A DNA stretch of 64,000 nt from Phaeotremella fagi (lineage: Eukaryota; Basidiomycota; Tremellomycetes; Tremellales; Phaeotremellaceae). The notes under the pieces were generated by a model, which was not told the DNA's origin, ran no database searches, and saw only the letters and a program-made list of their open reading frames with translations. The stretch lies in NCBI GenBank assembly GCA_001599715.1, contig BCHU01000011.1, positions 620,001 to 684,000 on the forward strand, written 5' to 3'. The position numbers were made by a program, and so were the translations under genes. Below, one piece after another: positions 36,938-47,346 of the stretch (position 1 is its first letter; the number at the start of each line of letters is the position of its first letter).

Positions 36938-37519
36938 CTACAATGTGGGTGTGGCAGCGACGAAGAGAGTGTCACAGGCCAATGACATGCCGTTGGCTGA
37001 CGTTGTGAATGGAATGTCTGTACCCAAATTAACGGTTGGCCAAGAATCTTTAACCCCGTTGGTGGTATGAGGAACACCAGTAGCCGAGAATGTACACTTG
37101 ATACGAAAAACAAAAGTCAACAAAAGTCACACGCAAAACCCGTCCAAAATAAAGAATGAAACACCTACCTGAGCGAAATTAGTTTGTTTAGCCGAAGATT
37201 TCCAATCACTAGGAACCACAGGTGTCGGATAACCCAAAAAGGTAGTAGTAACCAAAGGAACAGGTTGATACAGAGTAAAACCGAAAACAGTTTCTTTCTT
37301 CGTATCGTTGAAATTGAAATTGAATTTATTGTGACCCTGCCCACCCCAAGCCCAACTGTCGTCGTTGTCTGATTGAGCTACTGTGAATTCTGGGATGGTT
37401 AGTTGAGCGTAGGGGACGACGGTTGGTGTGGGTCCTGGGACTGTTACTCCGATATGACCGTTTCCGGCTAGCGCTGGTAGGGCTGTCAAGAGGATGGGGA
37501 GGACTTTTTGGTATAACAT
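36938..37519 (-). CDS. Small secreted protein, unknown
   Basis: About 165 residues in two exons. A signal peptide MLYQKVLPILLTALPALAGN is followed by PTVVPYAQLTIPEFTVAQSD, a Gly/Asn-rich WAWGGQGHNKFNFNFNDT and FGFTLYQPVPLVTTTFLGYP; exon 2 after a GTAGGT...ATCAAG intron starts CTFSATGVPHTTNGVKDSWP and ends ACDTLFVAATPTL. Two cysteines lie in exon 2 and could form one disulphide. No membrane segment, no GPI-like tail. No family recognised; a candidate cell-wall or effector-like secreted protein. Confidence 0.65.
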
Positions 37520-38140
37520 GGTTTTGGTTTGCTTCTAGAGTCAATGACTTTGGTTCTGCGGTGTGGTGAATAACCTTTGAGTCGGTCAGATAAACCTCGT
37601 TCGTTGATGTTCCCCATTTTTGTTCAATAAACTATTGTAGTTTTCCCTTTGATGCTGGATTGTCAGGGGATTGAGTATACTCGATGCCTTTCCTTTGTTC
37701 CGGATAACCAATCTGATCTTCAACCCTTAAAGGCAAAAAGGGGAGATTTTGAGGGATGGTTTATCGTCAGGAGACATGAATTTGGTATTTCTAGAGCGGA
37801 ACGTAAAGGTTATTTGGACCTCAACTGGAGCAGTTCAGAATGTCGATAGCTGGAATAGCTTGTAAGTTCTCCATCACCGAGTACATTACCTAAGGGCATT
37901 GTGGCAGGTCACAAATCTACGTCACTCACTCCGGATACTTGTACATCCTTTCACTTGATGGAATGTCATAGAAAAGTGATCAAATCCTTTGATATCCCAT
38001 CTTTTGTCCATGTTGGTCTTCTAAACATGACGGGTGTTGCACATAAATAAGGAGTAAATCCTCGATAAGTCTTCTCTCTTTTACTTTCACTTTCAAATTA
38101 CATTTTGCCACTGATCGATTTATTTGATCTTCCCTTCGTA
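37520..38140. other. Intergenic region, no supported gene
   Basis: 621 bases between the small secreted protein and the orphan at 38141. It probably contains both promoters. A 66-codon frame at 37649-37849 has no supporting features. A pyrimidine-rich segment at 38070-38100 may be the leader of the downstream gene. Confidence 0.35.
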
Positions 38141-38722
38141 ATGAGTACTATATCTGATAAAGTTACTCAATTCACCCAACTCCTTCAAGGTCTTAATCTC
38201 AGTAAAGAAGATAGTAATATACTTTGGCGGGTACTCACCAAACAGAATAAAGATGAGTACAGTGTTGAAGTATTCCGGTCAATTGGGATAGAAGGTTTGT
38301 CAGCGCTTGAAGAAATGGAAGAGAAGATTCAATCCTGTGAAACTAATGTTACTTTAAGATACGATGGTAGTAGCGTTCCAATCTTTGAAAGTCAAATCAT
38401 TCATGGTGAATATTTTGATTGTAAAGACCACAAAGACGTGTATGGAAGGATGCGTACTCAAGGTAAAATGTTTGATATTTGGTTTGCTCAAGAATTCAAA
38501 CCTTCAGAGTGTGAGGAAAGCTGGTTCGAAGATGGTATCAAATTTAAATTTGATTCAGAGAAAAAAAAGGAGGTCATTGAGTTCATTAAATCTCAGGTTT
38601 TGGAGAATCCGTACAACGTAAAAAACAAGACCATGTCAGGTGTAGAATTCACTGATAATTCAAATAGATCGATGAGAGGAGAGCTCCTTCTATCCTTCAG
38701 AATAGGCTTTAATCAATTTTAG
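38141..38722 (+). CDS. Orphan protein, 193 aa, intronless
   Basis: Not recognised. An uninterrupted frame runs from ATG 38141 (MSTISDKVTQFTQLLQGLNL) to TAG at 38720. The composition is acidic and charged with short helices (SALEEMEEKIQSCETN; EKKKEVIEFIKSQVLE) and one beta-like block SVPIFESQIIHGEYFDCKD. No signal peptide, membrane segment or known motif. It has lysine runs and AT-rich codons compared with neighbours, and no introns. Together with the frames around 38970-39439 this forms a low-gene-density patch that may be recently acquired or fast-evolving. Confidence 0.5.
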   Translation: MSTISDKVTQFTQLLQGLNLSKEDSNILWRVLTKQNKDEYSVEVFRSIGIEGLSALEEMEEKIQSCETNVTLRYDGSSVPIFESQIIHGEYFDCKDHKDVYGRMRTQGKMFDIWFAQEFKPSECEESWFEDGIKFKFDSEKKKEVIEFIKSQVLENPYNVKNKTMSGVEFTDNSNRSMRGELLLSFRIGFNQF

Positions 38723-39742
38723 TTTGTAGTGGACACAATAATTCTGTAGGTGTTAATTTTGGAAATCGATGGATTGCGTGGAGAGATTACAGTCTTTCAT
38801 TTCGAAAGAATAAAGCAAAATGTCGCTAGCCAGTTTGGTATCTTCAAAATCGAGTAAATCTGACTGCATTTATACGAGCGCAATTAATGTACAATCCATA
38901 CTGAGGCGATTTCTGTGTATAAAGCTTCGCTTTTTTCACGTGTAGATTTCTTAATAATGCTCACGAACCATGTCTGAATGCCTCTATCATCCTAAAAAAT
39001 TCGTGAAGCCTCCCTATGGAGTGGAGTTGGGTGTAAAATCAAGCATCCAAGAGTACTTTGTCAGCAGCTCACCCAGCGGTCTTCTTTACGATCAATCGTT
39101 TTTCCTTTGTTGCCGAGACAACGACTCGAAAATGAGAAGAATTCTCAGGAATGCAGACACTTGGATGCATGACAGCAAGTATAATGAGCGAGTAATTATC
39201 ATGCGGTCATACCTGACAGTGTACTTAGGCTATGAATGTATCAGAATATAAGCGGAGTAGAAGTGTTCGAAAGAGGGATGTGTGAGAAATGCATCTTGAA
39301 AATATACCGTACAAATAAACAGTACGAATACAGGCACATAGTCTTCGGTCGTAAAAACAGGTCTTCAAACACATCCTCCTCCATCTCCTTTCATAGATCC
39401 ACTGAAGACCTGGGAGATCGAGTCGATAAAGATAAGTAATTGTTTGAATACATCTTGAATAACACTCGAATTCGTATATGTATTCACTTGAATGTGGCGA
39501 AACACAAATGCCACTTTCCTTTCAATCTATGACACCTCCAAAGTAAAGATCCATTGTATACGAGATAGTATTGGATGTTTCACCAGGGAGAAATGAGAAA
39601 AGAGCTCTATGACGTTTTCATTGGTTCACCAAGTATAAATGATAATGGAAAAATTTCCAAAATATTTTTCAATAATTTTCCCCGTCGTCAAATCAAATTA
39701 AATCTTCATTAACTAATTAACGAAAACCCCAACTTTTTGATC
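38723..39742. other. Low-density region with two overlapping weak frames
   Basis: About 1 kb. Apart from weak frames at 38970-39251 and 39236-39439, nothing is clear. The last 200 bases are AT-rich (39640-39730) and probably form the promoter of the gene at 39743. Confidence 0.35.
38970..39439 (+). pseudogene. Possible frameshifted orphan gene
   Basis: A 93-codon frame from ATG 38970 (MSECLYHPKKFVKPPYGVEL, ending YLTVYLGYECIRI) overlaps by 16 bases a second frame from 39236 (MYQNISGVEVFERGMCEKC, ending DLGDRVDKDK). The frames differ by a shift and no plausible intron (at least 33 bases with GT and AG) joins them. Either a decayed gene with a frameshift or two chance frames. No family recognised. 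Confidence 0.25.
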
Positions 39743-40252
39743 ATGTGTATGATACCGTATCCTATGGTACCCATCCATCCTCATATGAGAGATCCAAGAT
39801 TCTCACCCTACACGCCAATTCCTTATAGTGGTCCCATCCCTCTTAATCAACTAACACTATCACCCCCTCCATACAGATGTTATCCCAACGGTCTACCTAA
39901 TCCATGGGCCAGATATTCAGGTGAAACCTATCGACCAGCCGCTGAATCAGCTCATATCATTCACAACCGACCTCTCAACAATAATTTACACGCTCCACAA
40001 ACTAATGGTGGGGGTTATACTACTCAATCTAGCCATTTTGGTACTCAGAACTCACACACCAATGGTGGTATCGGTAATGGTTGGAGAAACGGGAGTAAAA
40101 GTTGGAATGGTACTGGCACTGTCACACAATCTAGAGACGATTGGGATGGTTCATTAGGTAGATCTCATCGTGGTCATGAACCTGATCTCAATAGACAGAG
40201 AATAAGTTCAATGCCACCATGTGGTAGTGGTAGTTGTTGGTCAAGATCATGA
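39743..40252 (+). CDS. Proline/asparagine-rich hypothetical protein
   Basis: Single-exon, 169 residues from ATG 39743 (MCMIPYPMVPIHPHMRDPRF). The N-terminal third is Pro/Tyr/His rich (SPYTPIPYSGPIPLNQLTLS); the rest is Asn/Gly/Ser rich and disordered (TNGGGYTTQSSHFGTQNS), ending PPCGSGSCWSRS. No membrane, signal or catalytic features. The low-complexity character resembles prion-like or RNA-binding disordered proteins, but this is only composition. Start chosen at the first ATG of the frame; a second Met follows two codons later. Confidence 0.5.
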   Translation: MCMIPYPMVPIHPHMRDPRFSPYTPIPYSGPIPLNQLTLSPPPYRCYPNGLPNPWARYSGETYRPAAESAHIIHNRPLNNNLHAPQTNGGGYTTQSSHFGTQNSHTNGGIGNGWRNGSKSWNGTGTVTQSRDDWDGSLGRSHRGHEPDLNRQRISSMPPCGSGSCWSRS

Positions 40253-40435
40253 TTCCGTCCAAAGTTTACGTTAGTCACTGTACTGGTTATTGATTGTATG
40301 AGAATTTGTTGTTGTTTTTCTTAACCTTGTTTGTATCACTGATGTGTTTGTACTTTTATTTGTACTCTTTGTCTGTATTTATTGTGTCCTGTACGATAGT
40401 GAATTGATATCGTTATGCATCGTGAACCCAACATT

Positions 40436-41994
40436 CTAAGCTTGCCGTGCGACTTCAAATGGGTCTCTCATAGAATTCGTCCTTTCTCTATACTCCTCCC
40501 TGATAGATAATATAAATCAGTATGATAAGTGATTGTATGTCATGAGATCAGGATATGAAAGGTAAAACTCACGCAAACCTTTGTTTAAGGTCTCCCATTC
40601 TTAATTGAAGGTTCTCAAGTTGTGCGGCAAGAGTTACAATTGCATTTTGGTTGTTTTGTATCGTTTGCGCGATGGCTATATTTATTAACGGCCTTCTTGG
40701 ACTTCGCTTACCTTGAGGAGAAGGTGTTTCATGTTGACGAAGAGAGATAACGACTCGATTGAGTTGCTGAACGATGTCAGTAAATTCACCAACGTGAGCA
40801 CATGAAACTCACAGCGATCGTCTTCTTATATCTTTGTACCCTTTCTTCCAAAGCTTCAGCCGTCCGCGAAAAGAAACTGTAATTTATGTCAGTTTGAGAC
40901 GAGTAAGAAGAGAATCTGTCAAACATACTCCTGTGGGAAATCTCGATGCACAGCTACCCTGACACCACGACCATCAACCGATTTAAACGTTTCCCAAATT
41001 TCTGCTATTTTCCTCAAATCGTTCTCCTCCGATAAGAACTTCTCTCTTAGTTGATTCAACGATGTTTGAAGAGATGTGAGACCTTGTGCCAAGGCAGCGT
41101 ATTCCTATTGTCTTAAGTAATCCCGCGGCATCGATGGGAAGCAGACTCTACACACCTCATTTGCAGCCCTAACGTCCCCAGATGTTTGCCATATCGCTCT
41201 CCCTAGCCCTTCAACATTGATATCCGCGCCTGATTTTTGCGTTTTGATCCAAGAACTAAGAGTACATGAGCTGATGCAGATATTAATGAACTCACTCCAT
41301 CTGTTCAATAGTCTTTTGAGCATTTTCGGGTAAATCTGCAAATTTGGTTGATTTAGTGATCCCAGAAGGACCAGCGTTATTTGTAGATTGATTCGACTGA
41401 TTTGGAAACAAAGATGACGAATTAGGTTGTTGATTATTGGTATTCAGTGAGTTACCACCGAATAAATTAGATTGTGCTGGTTGAGTAGTCGACGCTCCAA
41501 ATAAACTTGATTGAGCAGGTTGAGTCGTACTTCCGAATAAACCAGATTGTGCAGGTTGCGCAGTAGACCCAAACAAACTAGGTTGGGTTTGGGTAGTATT
41601 TTGATTATTCCCAAAACTAAATGCTGCACCAGGTTGAGTAGCTGGTTTACTACCAAACAGACCACCAGTTTGTTGAGCAGGTGCAGGTCCTGTTGAACCG
41701 AATAAACCTGTCGTTGGTTGGGCTGTACTACCGAACAAACTACCAGGTTGAGGTTGAGATGGTGCAGGTGATGACGTCGATGCCTGTGGGTTTCCAAACA
41801 GACTTGTGCCAGCTGCTGGAGCTTGGGTGTGAGGTTGGGCATTTGTACTTCCAAAAGAGAACGGAGAAGACGTCGCTGCAGCCGTTGGAGCTGCCGCTGG
41901 CTTTGCACCGAAACTGAAACTAGGACAAGTCAGTTGCGACGATCTCCTGTTTTGTTCTCGTTCTGAGACCAACTTACCCCCCACCAAACGACAT
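40436..41994 (-). CDS. NUP49: FG-nucleoporin Nup58/Nup49 type
   Basis: Central channel nucleoporin of the Nup62-Nup54-Nup58 (Nsp1-Nup57-Nup49) complex. It begins MSFGGG, then after a short intron FSFGAKPAAAPTAAATSSPF and many FG repeats of SLFGS/GLFGS type (41420-41880). The C-terminal part, split over several exons, is coiled coil: KFADLPENAQKTIEQME, DINVEGLGRAIWQTSGDVRA, FSRTAEALEERVQRYKK, LAAQLENLQLRMGDLKQRFA and the end EEYRERTNSMRDPFEVARQA, matching the Nup58/Nup49 C-terminal 'YR...DPF' ending. Splice joins were checked for the 5' and 3' exons only. Divergent from PP4, 257 bases between starts. Confidence 0.75.
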
Positions 41995-42251
41995 ATTGTA
42001 TAGAGATGTTTTTATTGTTAAATCTCAAGAATAGAGCAGAACGTAAGTTGACTTCGATATCAAAACAAGTTAGGCGCGCTAAAGCCCGCCAAAATTCTCG
42101 TTAGGCGTGCGTTGCCACTCGTCGATAACGGTTTGTTGATCTCTTATAATAGCTTTCACTTTTCTTACTCCACCAATTCACTTTTCTTTCATTTTTCACA
42201 TTCTCATTCACTCAAAAAACGGGGGAGACTTGATTGACTCCTTCCCGGAAC

Positions 42252-43389
42252 ATGTCGTCCGATCTGGACAAGTGAGTGAATGGACTTTCAAGAAGGATAC
42301 TCACACTTATAGGCAAATCGCTCAATTAAAACGATGCGAGATCATACCAGAAGCTGCGGTCAAGGAGTTATGTATCAAGGCGAAGGAGATCTTAATGGAG
42401 GAAGCCAATGTTCAATATGTCGATAGTCCTGTGACGGTAAGCTACTTCTTCAGACCTAGATAAACTAGCTGACAAAACACCAAGATTTGTGGTGATATTC
42501 ATGGTCAATTCTTCGATCTAATGGAACTCTTCAAAGTTGGAGGTTTCTGTCCTGAGACCAATTATCTTTTCATGGGAGATTTCGTCGATCGAGGTTTCTA
42601 TTCTGTCGAAACATTCTTATTGTTATTACTTTTAAAAGTCAGATATCCAGATAGAATCACTCTAATCAGAGGTAATCATGAATCGAGACAGATCACGCAG
42701 GTGTATGGATTTTACGATGAATGTCAGAGGAAATATGGAAGTAGTAATGTATGGAGATACTGTTGTGAAGTTTTCGATTATCTAGCGTTGGGAGCTGTGG
42801 TTGATGGAAGGGTCTTTTGTGTTCATGGAGGTTTGAGTCCTGCGGTCACCAGGCTGGATCAAGTAAGTGATGTCGTGTGATGAGTAAGGGCTTGTTGACT
42901 AATGATATAGATACGTGTGATCGATCGAAAACAAGAAGTTCCTCATGATGGTGCAATGTGTGATCTGCTCTGGTCAGATCCTGATGGTAGGTCATTTGCT
43001 GTCAGAACTCTATTGACCGTCTCATAGATATCAGTGGATGGGGACTTTCACCTCGTGGAGCAGGATTCTTATTTGGAGCAGACGTCGTAGAGGGTTTCAA
43101 CCACAACAACGATATCGAACTAATAGCTAGAGCACATCAACTGGTTATGGAGGGATATAAGTTGATGTTTGATAAACGAATAGTGACTGTTTGGAGTGCA
43201 CCAAACTATTGTTATAGGTAAGTTGACCCTGGTCGAGATCCAGCTAAATGATTTAGATGCGGTAACGTCGCTTCCATCCTAGAATTAGATGAAAACCTTC
43301 GTCAAGAATATAAAGTCTTCGAATCGGCACCTCAGGACGCAAGATCGATACCCGCCAAAAGACCACATCTCATGGAATACTTCCTATAA
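42252..43389 (+). CDS. PPH3: Serine/threonine phosphatase PP4 catalytic subunit
   Basis: Metal-dependent phosphatase, about 305 residues over six exons, acting in DNA-damage recovery in relatives. Exon 1 is only MSSDLDK, joining to [20 protein letters not shown], very close to the PP4 N-terminus and distinct from PP2A/PP6. Metal-binding motifs: [37 protein letters not shown]; substrate loop [21 protein letters not shown]-terminal tail ending EYFL, the methylated Tyr-Phe-Leu ending of the family. DLLWSDPD and the second half ([20 protein letters not shown]) are intact. Introns are about 50 bases. Confidence 0.93.
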
Positions 43390-43471
43390 AATTCAATATC
43401 AATTCATTGGTTCTATCATAGTTTTTATTTCGTTTTCAAAATTTCGACTTTCAGCATTTGTAGTGTGCATC

Positions 43472-44313
43472 TTATGCAATCGGTTTAACGTAGATACCGA
43501 CGTAACGAGTTGTCACCATTGCGACGAGGAACATGATATCAGCTGCTATCAACCTTTTGGTTTGTGTTAGCGACTTTTGGGCTTTGATTCTCAACAAGAA
43601 AAGACTGTACTGACAGAGCTGACCCAATGCCCAACTTGGCATCTGATTGATTGACAGCCACCCACGTAGTTACCATCACTGGCCAAGCGAAGACTGTCCA
43701 GACAGTGTTAAAGTTCGAAGCGTGTTTCTGTAGGATTCGACCACTAAAATGGATTTTATCGTTTGGACTTAATTTGATAGGTTGTTCAAAGGGAGGTCTA
43801 GTGGCGGACGCAACGTAAAGAAATAGTGGAACCAGTAAAAGTATGGCAGCTGGACTTTAATCAGCAACACCGTGTCTCAGTGTAGGACTCACCAAATGTC
43901 AAGAAAAATCCAGTGATAGATAAAGCTTTTCCGATAGAACTAGAAAACGTCAAATCCCCATTAAAAAACTAATGTTGAACTCACGTAGGGAGATCCAGTT
44001 TCAAAACTGGATCGGTGATATTAGGTGTACCAGGGATTTGCCAAAAAGCGTTGAGCACACAAGTAGGTTCGTCAGGAGTGTTAACGAACCATTCGCACCA
44101 ACCCCAAATACCGAAACCGTATCGTAAATCCATCGAGTTGTTGGTTTGGATAGTCAACAACCAAAATGCTTCATCTGGATTTCTGAGGGTCGAGGCTAGG
44201 GGGATGCTGTCGAATATCACTAGATAGGTGAAGAGCGTTACTAGACTCGTTAGGCATAATGAGAAGAGGTGGTAGACGATTGTTAGGTTTAGACCTTCGG
44301 CGGAGTCACACAT
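43472..44313 (-). CDS. Sur7/PalI-like four-helix membrane protein
   Basis: About 220 residues, four exons. Starts MCDSAEGLNLTIVYHLFSLC with a first membrane helix; an extracellular loop contains GIWGWCEWFVNTPDEPTC, resembling the W-C-C pattern of the Sur7/PalI loop. Exon 2 contributes SIGKALSITGFFLTF (helix 2), exon 3 AAILLLVPLFLYVASA (helix 3) and FAWPVMVTTWVAV, exon 4 LLIAADIMFLVAMVTTRYVG (helix 4) ending VKPIA. Frame is preserved with acceptors at CAG after AAAGTCCAG and AAACCAAAAG. The family organises plasma-membrane domains or pH sensing; the assignment rests on topology and the loop motif. Confidence 0.6.
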
Positions 44314-44666
44314 TTTGCTTGGACAAACGTTGAGTGTAGATTACGGTGTGCGAAAAGAAAAGCATGTTGATTACTTGTATTGCCAAATCTACCTGTTTCA
44401 GAATTTACTGATAAAGGAGGTTTTTCAGTGGTCAGACAAAGGTGAGCCATGATCAAAGCAGAGTCAGCCTGTTCATAATCTTAGAATTGATTACATGGAG
44501 CGGACGAAGACAACACACAATACTGCATCAAATTTACGTACTAAAACCTGCAAGAGAAATACAAAATCAGGTAATATACACACAGTATGAGGCAAATTCT
44601 TGATCGTCGTTATACTGATGGAAGGAGCAAGAGAGCATATGAATTGTCATTAGATAATTCGGAGTA
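44314..44666. other. Intergenic region, no gene seen
   Basis: 353 bases between the start of the Sur7/PalI-like gene and the end of the calpain-like gene. No clear coding frame or element. Confidence 0.3.
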
Positions 44667-45581
44667 TCAAGCACCCTTGAACCCATCGTTTTTATTCGTA
44701 TGATGGGTGAGCCAGCCGATATCCTGGTGGATATTGTCTAGTATGTAATCGGTAGTGATAGCCCAAGGGTTCCGTAAGGTTACGCTGAACTGTATTAGTT
44801 CTCATGAAACTTCATGGTTTGCTAGCTTACACGTTTTGCCCGTTTGAATTCACGGAGCTAGACAGTACACCATAGCTGTGTCCTGGGAGTAGGGTAGTGG
44901 TAGTGTAATTGGTACTCAACACCAGTGGTAAATTCGTATAATCTTGAATGATTGCCCCTGTGCTGACAGTCAGTAAGTCAATTTCGGCTTTTAAAGGAAT
45001 TTACTGACAGATCTGATCTTGAGATGAACTGAAAACTCTTTCATCGATAGATGGATAGCCAGAGATGAAGCTCATAGCTACGGAAGGAGAATCCCCTGCA
45101 AATAAACCATTGCTTTGGTCACCTTGGAATCCCATTGCAAGAGCTGCATGTTCATATGCACCAGGCCACCAGATATCGGTAGAGTCATCACTACTTCCAC
45201 TCTCCACATCTGCCCATTGAACAGTTGAAGTAACAGGTGACAGATTGTTTTTGGTGTCATACAACGTAACTTGTGTTGAAGTGCAATGAGCATCAACTGC
45301 ACAACCTGAGAATGAGCTTTTTACCCAATCTGGATTCACGTGAACGAGAGCAATGATAGCGGCTGCGAACCAACAATCCGGTAAAGTTCTCTGATGAACA
45401 TCATTCATACTTGGTGAACCTAGGAATAATGGTCCTCCAGCGATGGGTGTAGTTCCAGTTTGATCATCTCTAACTGGAACGGCGCCACTTTCGAGAGCGA
45501 CTTTAGTTGGTGAGTTCACAGCCCGTATACAGTGGTGTACTTACTTGCCAGTAGAAACAGGGTAAGAAATCGTGAATACAT
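44667..45581 (-). CDS. Secreted calpain-like cysteine protease
   Basis: About 260 residues, four exons. The first exon is only MYSRFLTLFLLA, a hydrophobic signal peptide, joined by a GTAAGT...CTAAAG intron to IALESGAVPVRDDQTGTTPI. Catalytic cysteine: RTLPDCWFAAAIIAL, the calpain 'DCWF' motif. Catalytic His: LPGHSYGVLSSS. Catalytic Asn: RNPWAITTDY in the last exon. The triad Cys-His-Asn is complete, and the spacing fits the papain-like calpain core without C2-like or EF-hand domains. Ends GWLTHHTNKNDGFKGA. Calpains are normally cytosolic, so a secretory signal peptide is notable. Substrate unknown. Confidence 0.75.
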
Positions 45582-45899
45582 TCTCAAGTCTTGTGTCTGG
45601 ACTAGTATGTGACACCTTACCGAATGTCTCACTCATCCTTGTATTATAGTAATGTATTAATAGAAGGGGAGTCTCATTGAGCAAGATGAATTTCCCCTCC
45701 CTTTGGGCGGTGATGAGAAACCCTGTAAATCGGATTACCGACGATCACTCTCGCCCCTCAAGAGGAGTCAATAATCGATGATATACAAGTTGAGCCTAAC
45801 TGTCAGGAGATTTGGGACCGAAGTATCGCTTGCCAACATCGGGTTTCAAACCTTTTGCTTCAAAATCTTGAATCGAGGATTTCTGCATTCTATGTCGGA
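45582..45899. other. Intergenic region, no gene seen
   Basis: 318 bases between the calpain-like gene start and the HUT1 gene end, containing the calpain promoter. No coding frame supported. Confidence 0.3.
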
Positions 45900-47129
45900 C
45901 TAGGTCCTTCTAGCTTTTTTCATTACGTCCCTTCGTTTCATCCCTGCTTCAACACCTATCCCGCCGAAAACAACAGCAACTCCCAACCACTGACCAGCAG
46001 TAAGTTTATGTCCGTAAACCACGACACTCAACAACATTGTGAACATTTTGCGTGTGACCGTCGTCATGACGAGAACGACACTACCGAAAGAAGCCAACGT
46101 TTCAAAAATGAATAATTGTCCTAATCCACCTAAAAGTGCGTATGCTGATAAAGGTAGGATAGCGGTTGGGTGGGTTTGAAGGAAACGTAGGGAAGTTAAT
46201 ACTGCTGGTTGGGAGAATTGCATTGGAAGTCGATCTGTTCCTGTGAGTAACGATGGTAAGAAATGGGAGGGAAGTGGAAGGAGTAGAGCAGGAAGCAGTA
46301 GAGTTTGTTGAAGTAACGACATGATGAACATCATCTGTTGACCACTGTATCCAGGATATAAAGCGAATATTTGATCTTGTGTCGAATTGGTAAGACCATC
46401 GATAAGTAGACTGTAGATCAGCTCCCTCCAGAACTGAAAAAACTCACTTGATCCCCAAAAGTGTTAAACCCCATGCACTGTCACCACCTGGACCACCCTT
46501 TTTCTTCCCTTCAGCGAATAGCATGAACATGCTAATTCCAATTGTAACCAAAGCAACAACGAGATATTTATGTGGTGAAAATCTTCGTCGATAGAGTAAG
46601 ACATTCAGAAAAAGTACCGGAATGAGTTTGCAAGACTGAGGTGGTTAGTACGGTTTGTAGTGTCAAACAATTACCTTTCCAAGTACCATAGTTGGGAAGG
46701 AGATATGTCGTAGAGCAAGGAATCCAATAGGTCCTGCTAAAGTCTGAAAGAGAGAGACCTGTAACAAAAGTACTGTCAAACTTCTCTTCTTGACATCCTT
46801 CTTCTCATCCGGTGTACTAGTATCCTTGCTGAACAGAGTCGAAAGACCTAACACCGACATCAAACTCTTTCCACTACCAACAGAGCTGATTGATAGATAG
46901 GTAAACGCTGAAAGACTGGATGCTAGTGCTTGAGCATAATTGAGGAATAACGGTGAAGGGAATTTATCTTCTTGACCATGATGTGGATGGATCGAGGGGA
47001 AAGGCTTTGACACTGATGATTAGATTTGACGAATTGTTAATTCAACTTACATCTCTCTTGAGCTATTGCCCATAGTAAGAAAGCTCCATATACACCAGTT
47101 ACGCATATAGCTAAACGCAGTATTCCCAT
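45900..47129 (-). CDS. HUT1: HUT1-type nucleotide-sugar transporter
   Basis: Multi-spanning ER membrane protein of the UAA family that imports UDP-sugar (UDP-galactose/glucose) for glycosylation and folding. It begins [20 protein letters not shown], joins to [20 protein letters not shown] and includes [33 protein letters not shown] (family signature), [20 protein letters not shown] and [20 protein letters not shown]; the cytosolic tail ends KKARRT. About ten predicted helices, five exons. HUT1 neighbours SCJ1 on the same strand; both act in the ER, but the gap and separate start suggest individual promoters. Confidence 0.88.
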
Positions 47130-47346
47130 CTGGGGCCGGAAAATATCGAGAGACGAGGAATAAAAGACAAAAGAAAAAGAAAGAATGAAACAAAAAATAA
47201 CTTAATTGTGAAACTTTGAACATTTGAATTGGAAAAAAAAGTAAAAGTCGCGTACAGTGCAACGTGTCACGGCGAGCAGTGAGATCATTGAGAATAGTCA
47301 AGAACGTATGCATCAAGAATGAACTTTTATCTATAATATATCTAAC

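Noticed and set aside
37649..37849. 66-codon frame MMLDCQGIEY
   Set aside because: No splice partner, motif or start context; lies in a promoter-sized gap.
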